From: Echinococcus granulosus
Taxonomy: Eukaryota; Platyhelminthes; Cestoda; Cyclophyllidea; Taeniidae
Direction: 5' to 3'
Length of the DNA stretch: 64,000 nucleotides
Assembly (NCBI RefSeq): GCF_000524195.1
Contig: NW_020170410.1
Location: 778,523-842,522 of the forward strand
The notes below the pieces were generated by a model that saw nothing but the letters and a program-made list of their open reading frames with translations, was not told the origin of the DNA and did no database searches. A program made the position numbers and the translations under genes. Positions 63,901 through 64,000 of the stretch are shown here, piece after piece (position 1 is the stretch's first letter; each line of letters begins with the position of its first letter).

Positions 63901-64000
63901 TTGATGGTAACGGAAAGCGAACTTAATGCCGAAAAATATCTATCAAGATTCCCACTACTGTGTGACAAACTTTGTGGGGCGGAAGAAGTACCTATATTAC

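Overview
The window is nuclear DNA of a metazoan and almost certainly a flatworm, most likely a tapeworm. Genes are split by GT-AG introns of two size classes: very short ones of 31-41 nt and others of several kb. Every recognisable protein is a typical animal protein. The intergenic DNA and long introns carry non-autonomous LTR elements resembling the TRIMs known from taeniid cestodes. I see no bacterial-type operon, CRISPR array or phage. The species call is an inference.

Layout. 1-10 kb: no supportable gene. 10.1-11.1 kb (-): AAGAB/p34, an adaptin-binding protein, with its last exon not found. 13.1-13.3 kb (-): an isolated, still open copy of one exon of the gene that follows. 14.2-15.2 kb: a complete TRIM-like element. 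16.0-24.9 kb (+): an eight-exon Ebony-type beta-alanyl-amine synthetase (adenylation, thiolation, C-terminal amine-selecting domain) with a TATA box. 25.9-28.2 kb (+): COP9 signalosome subunit 4 in nine exons, also with a TATA box. 29.0-31.4 kb (+): cytoplasmic poly(A)-binding protein. 36.0-37.4 kb (-): mitochondrial ribosomal protein mL55, divergent from PDRG1 (37.8-38.2 kb, +). 39.6-50.9 kb (+): galactose-1-phosphate uridylyltransferase in three exons with introns of 4.2 and 5.9 kb. The first holds one copy of a nearly identical 540-bp repeat pair; the second holds a cluster of LTR copies and starts with an apparent GC donor. 58.9-62.8 kb (-): casein kinase I alpha with a Gln/Asn/Gly-rich tail.

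These genes do not form a pathway. Most are housekeeping genes (mRNA translation and stability, signalosome, prefoldin-like, mitoribosome, galactose metabolism, kinase signalling). The specialised one is the Ebony-like synthetase, expected to join beta-alanine to biogenic amines.

Exon limits were set by hand from splice dinucleotides, codon phase and protein similarity recalled from the families. No alignment or database search was run. Spans given as CDS are genomic spans; the exons are listed in the text.
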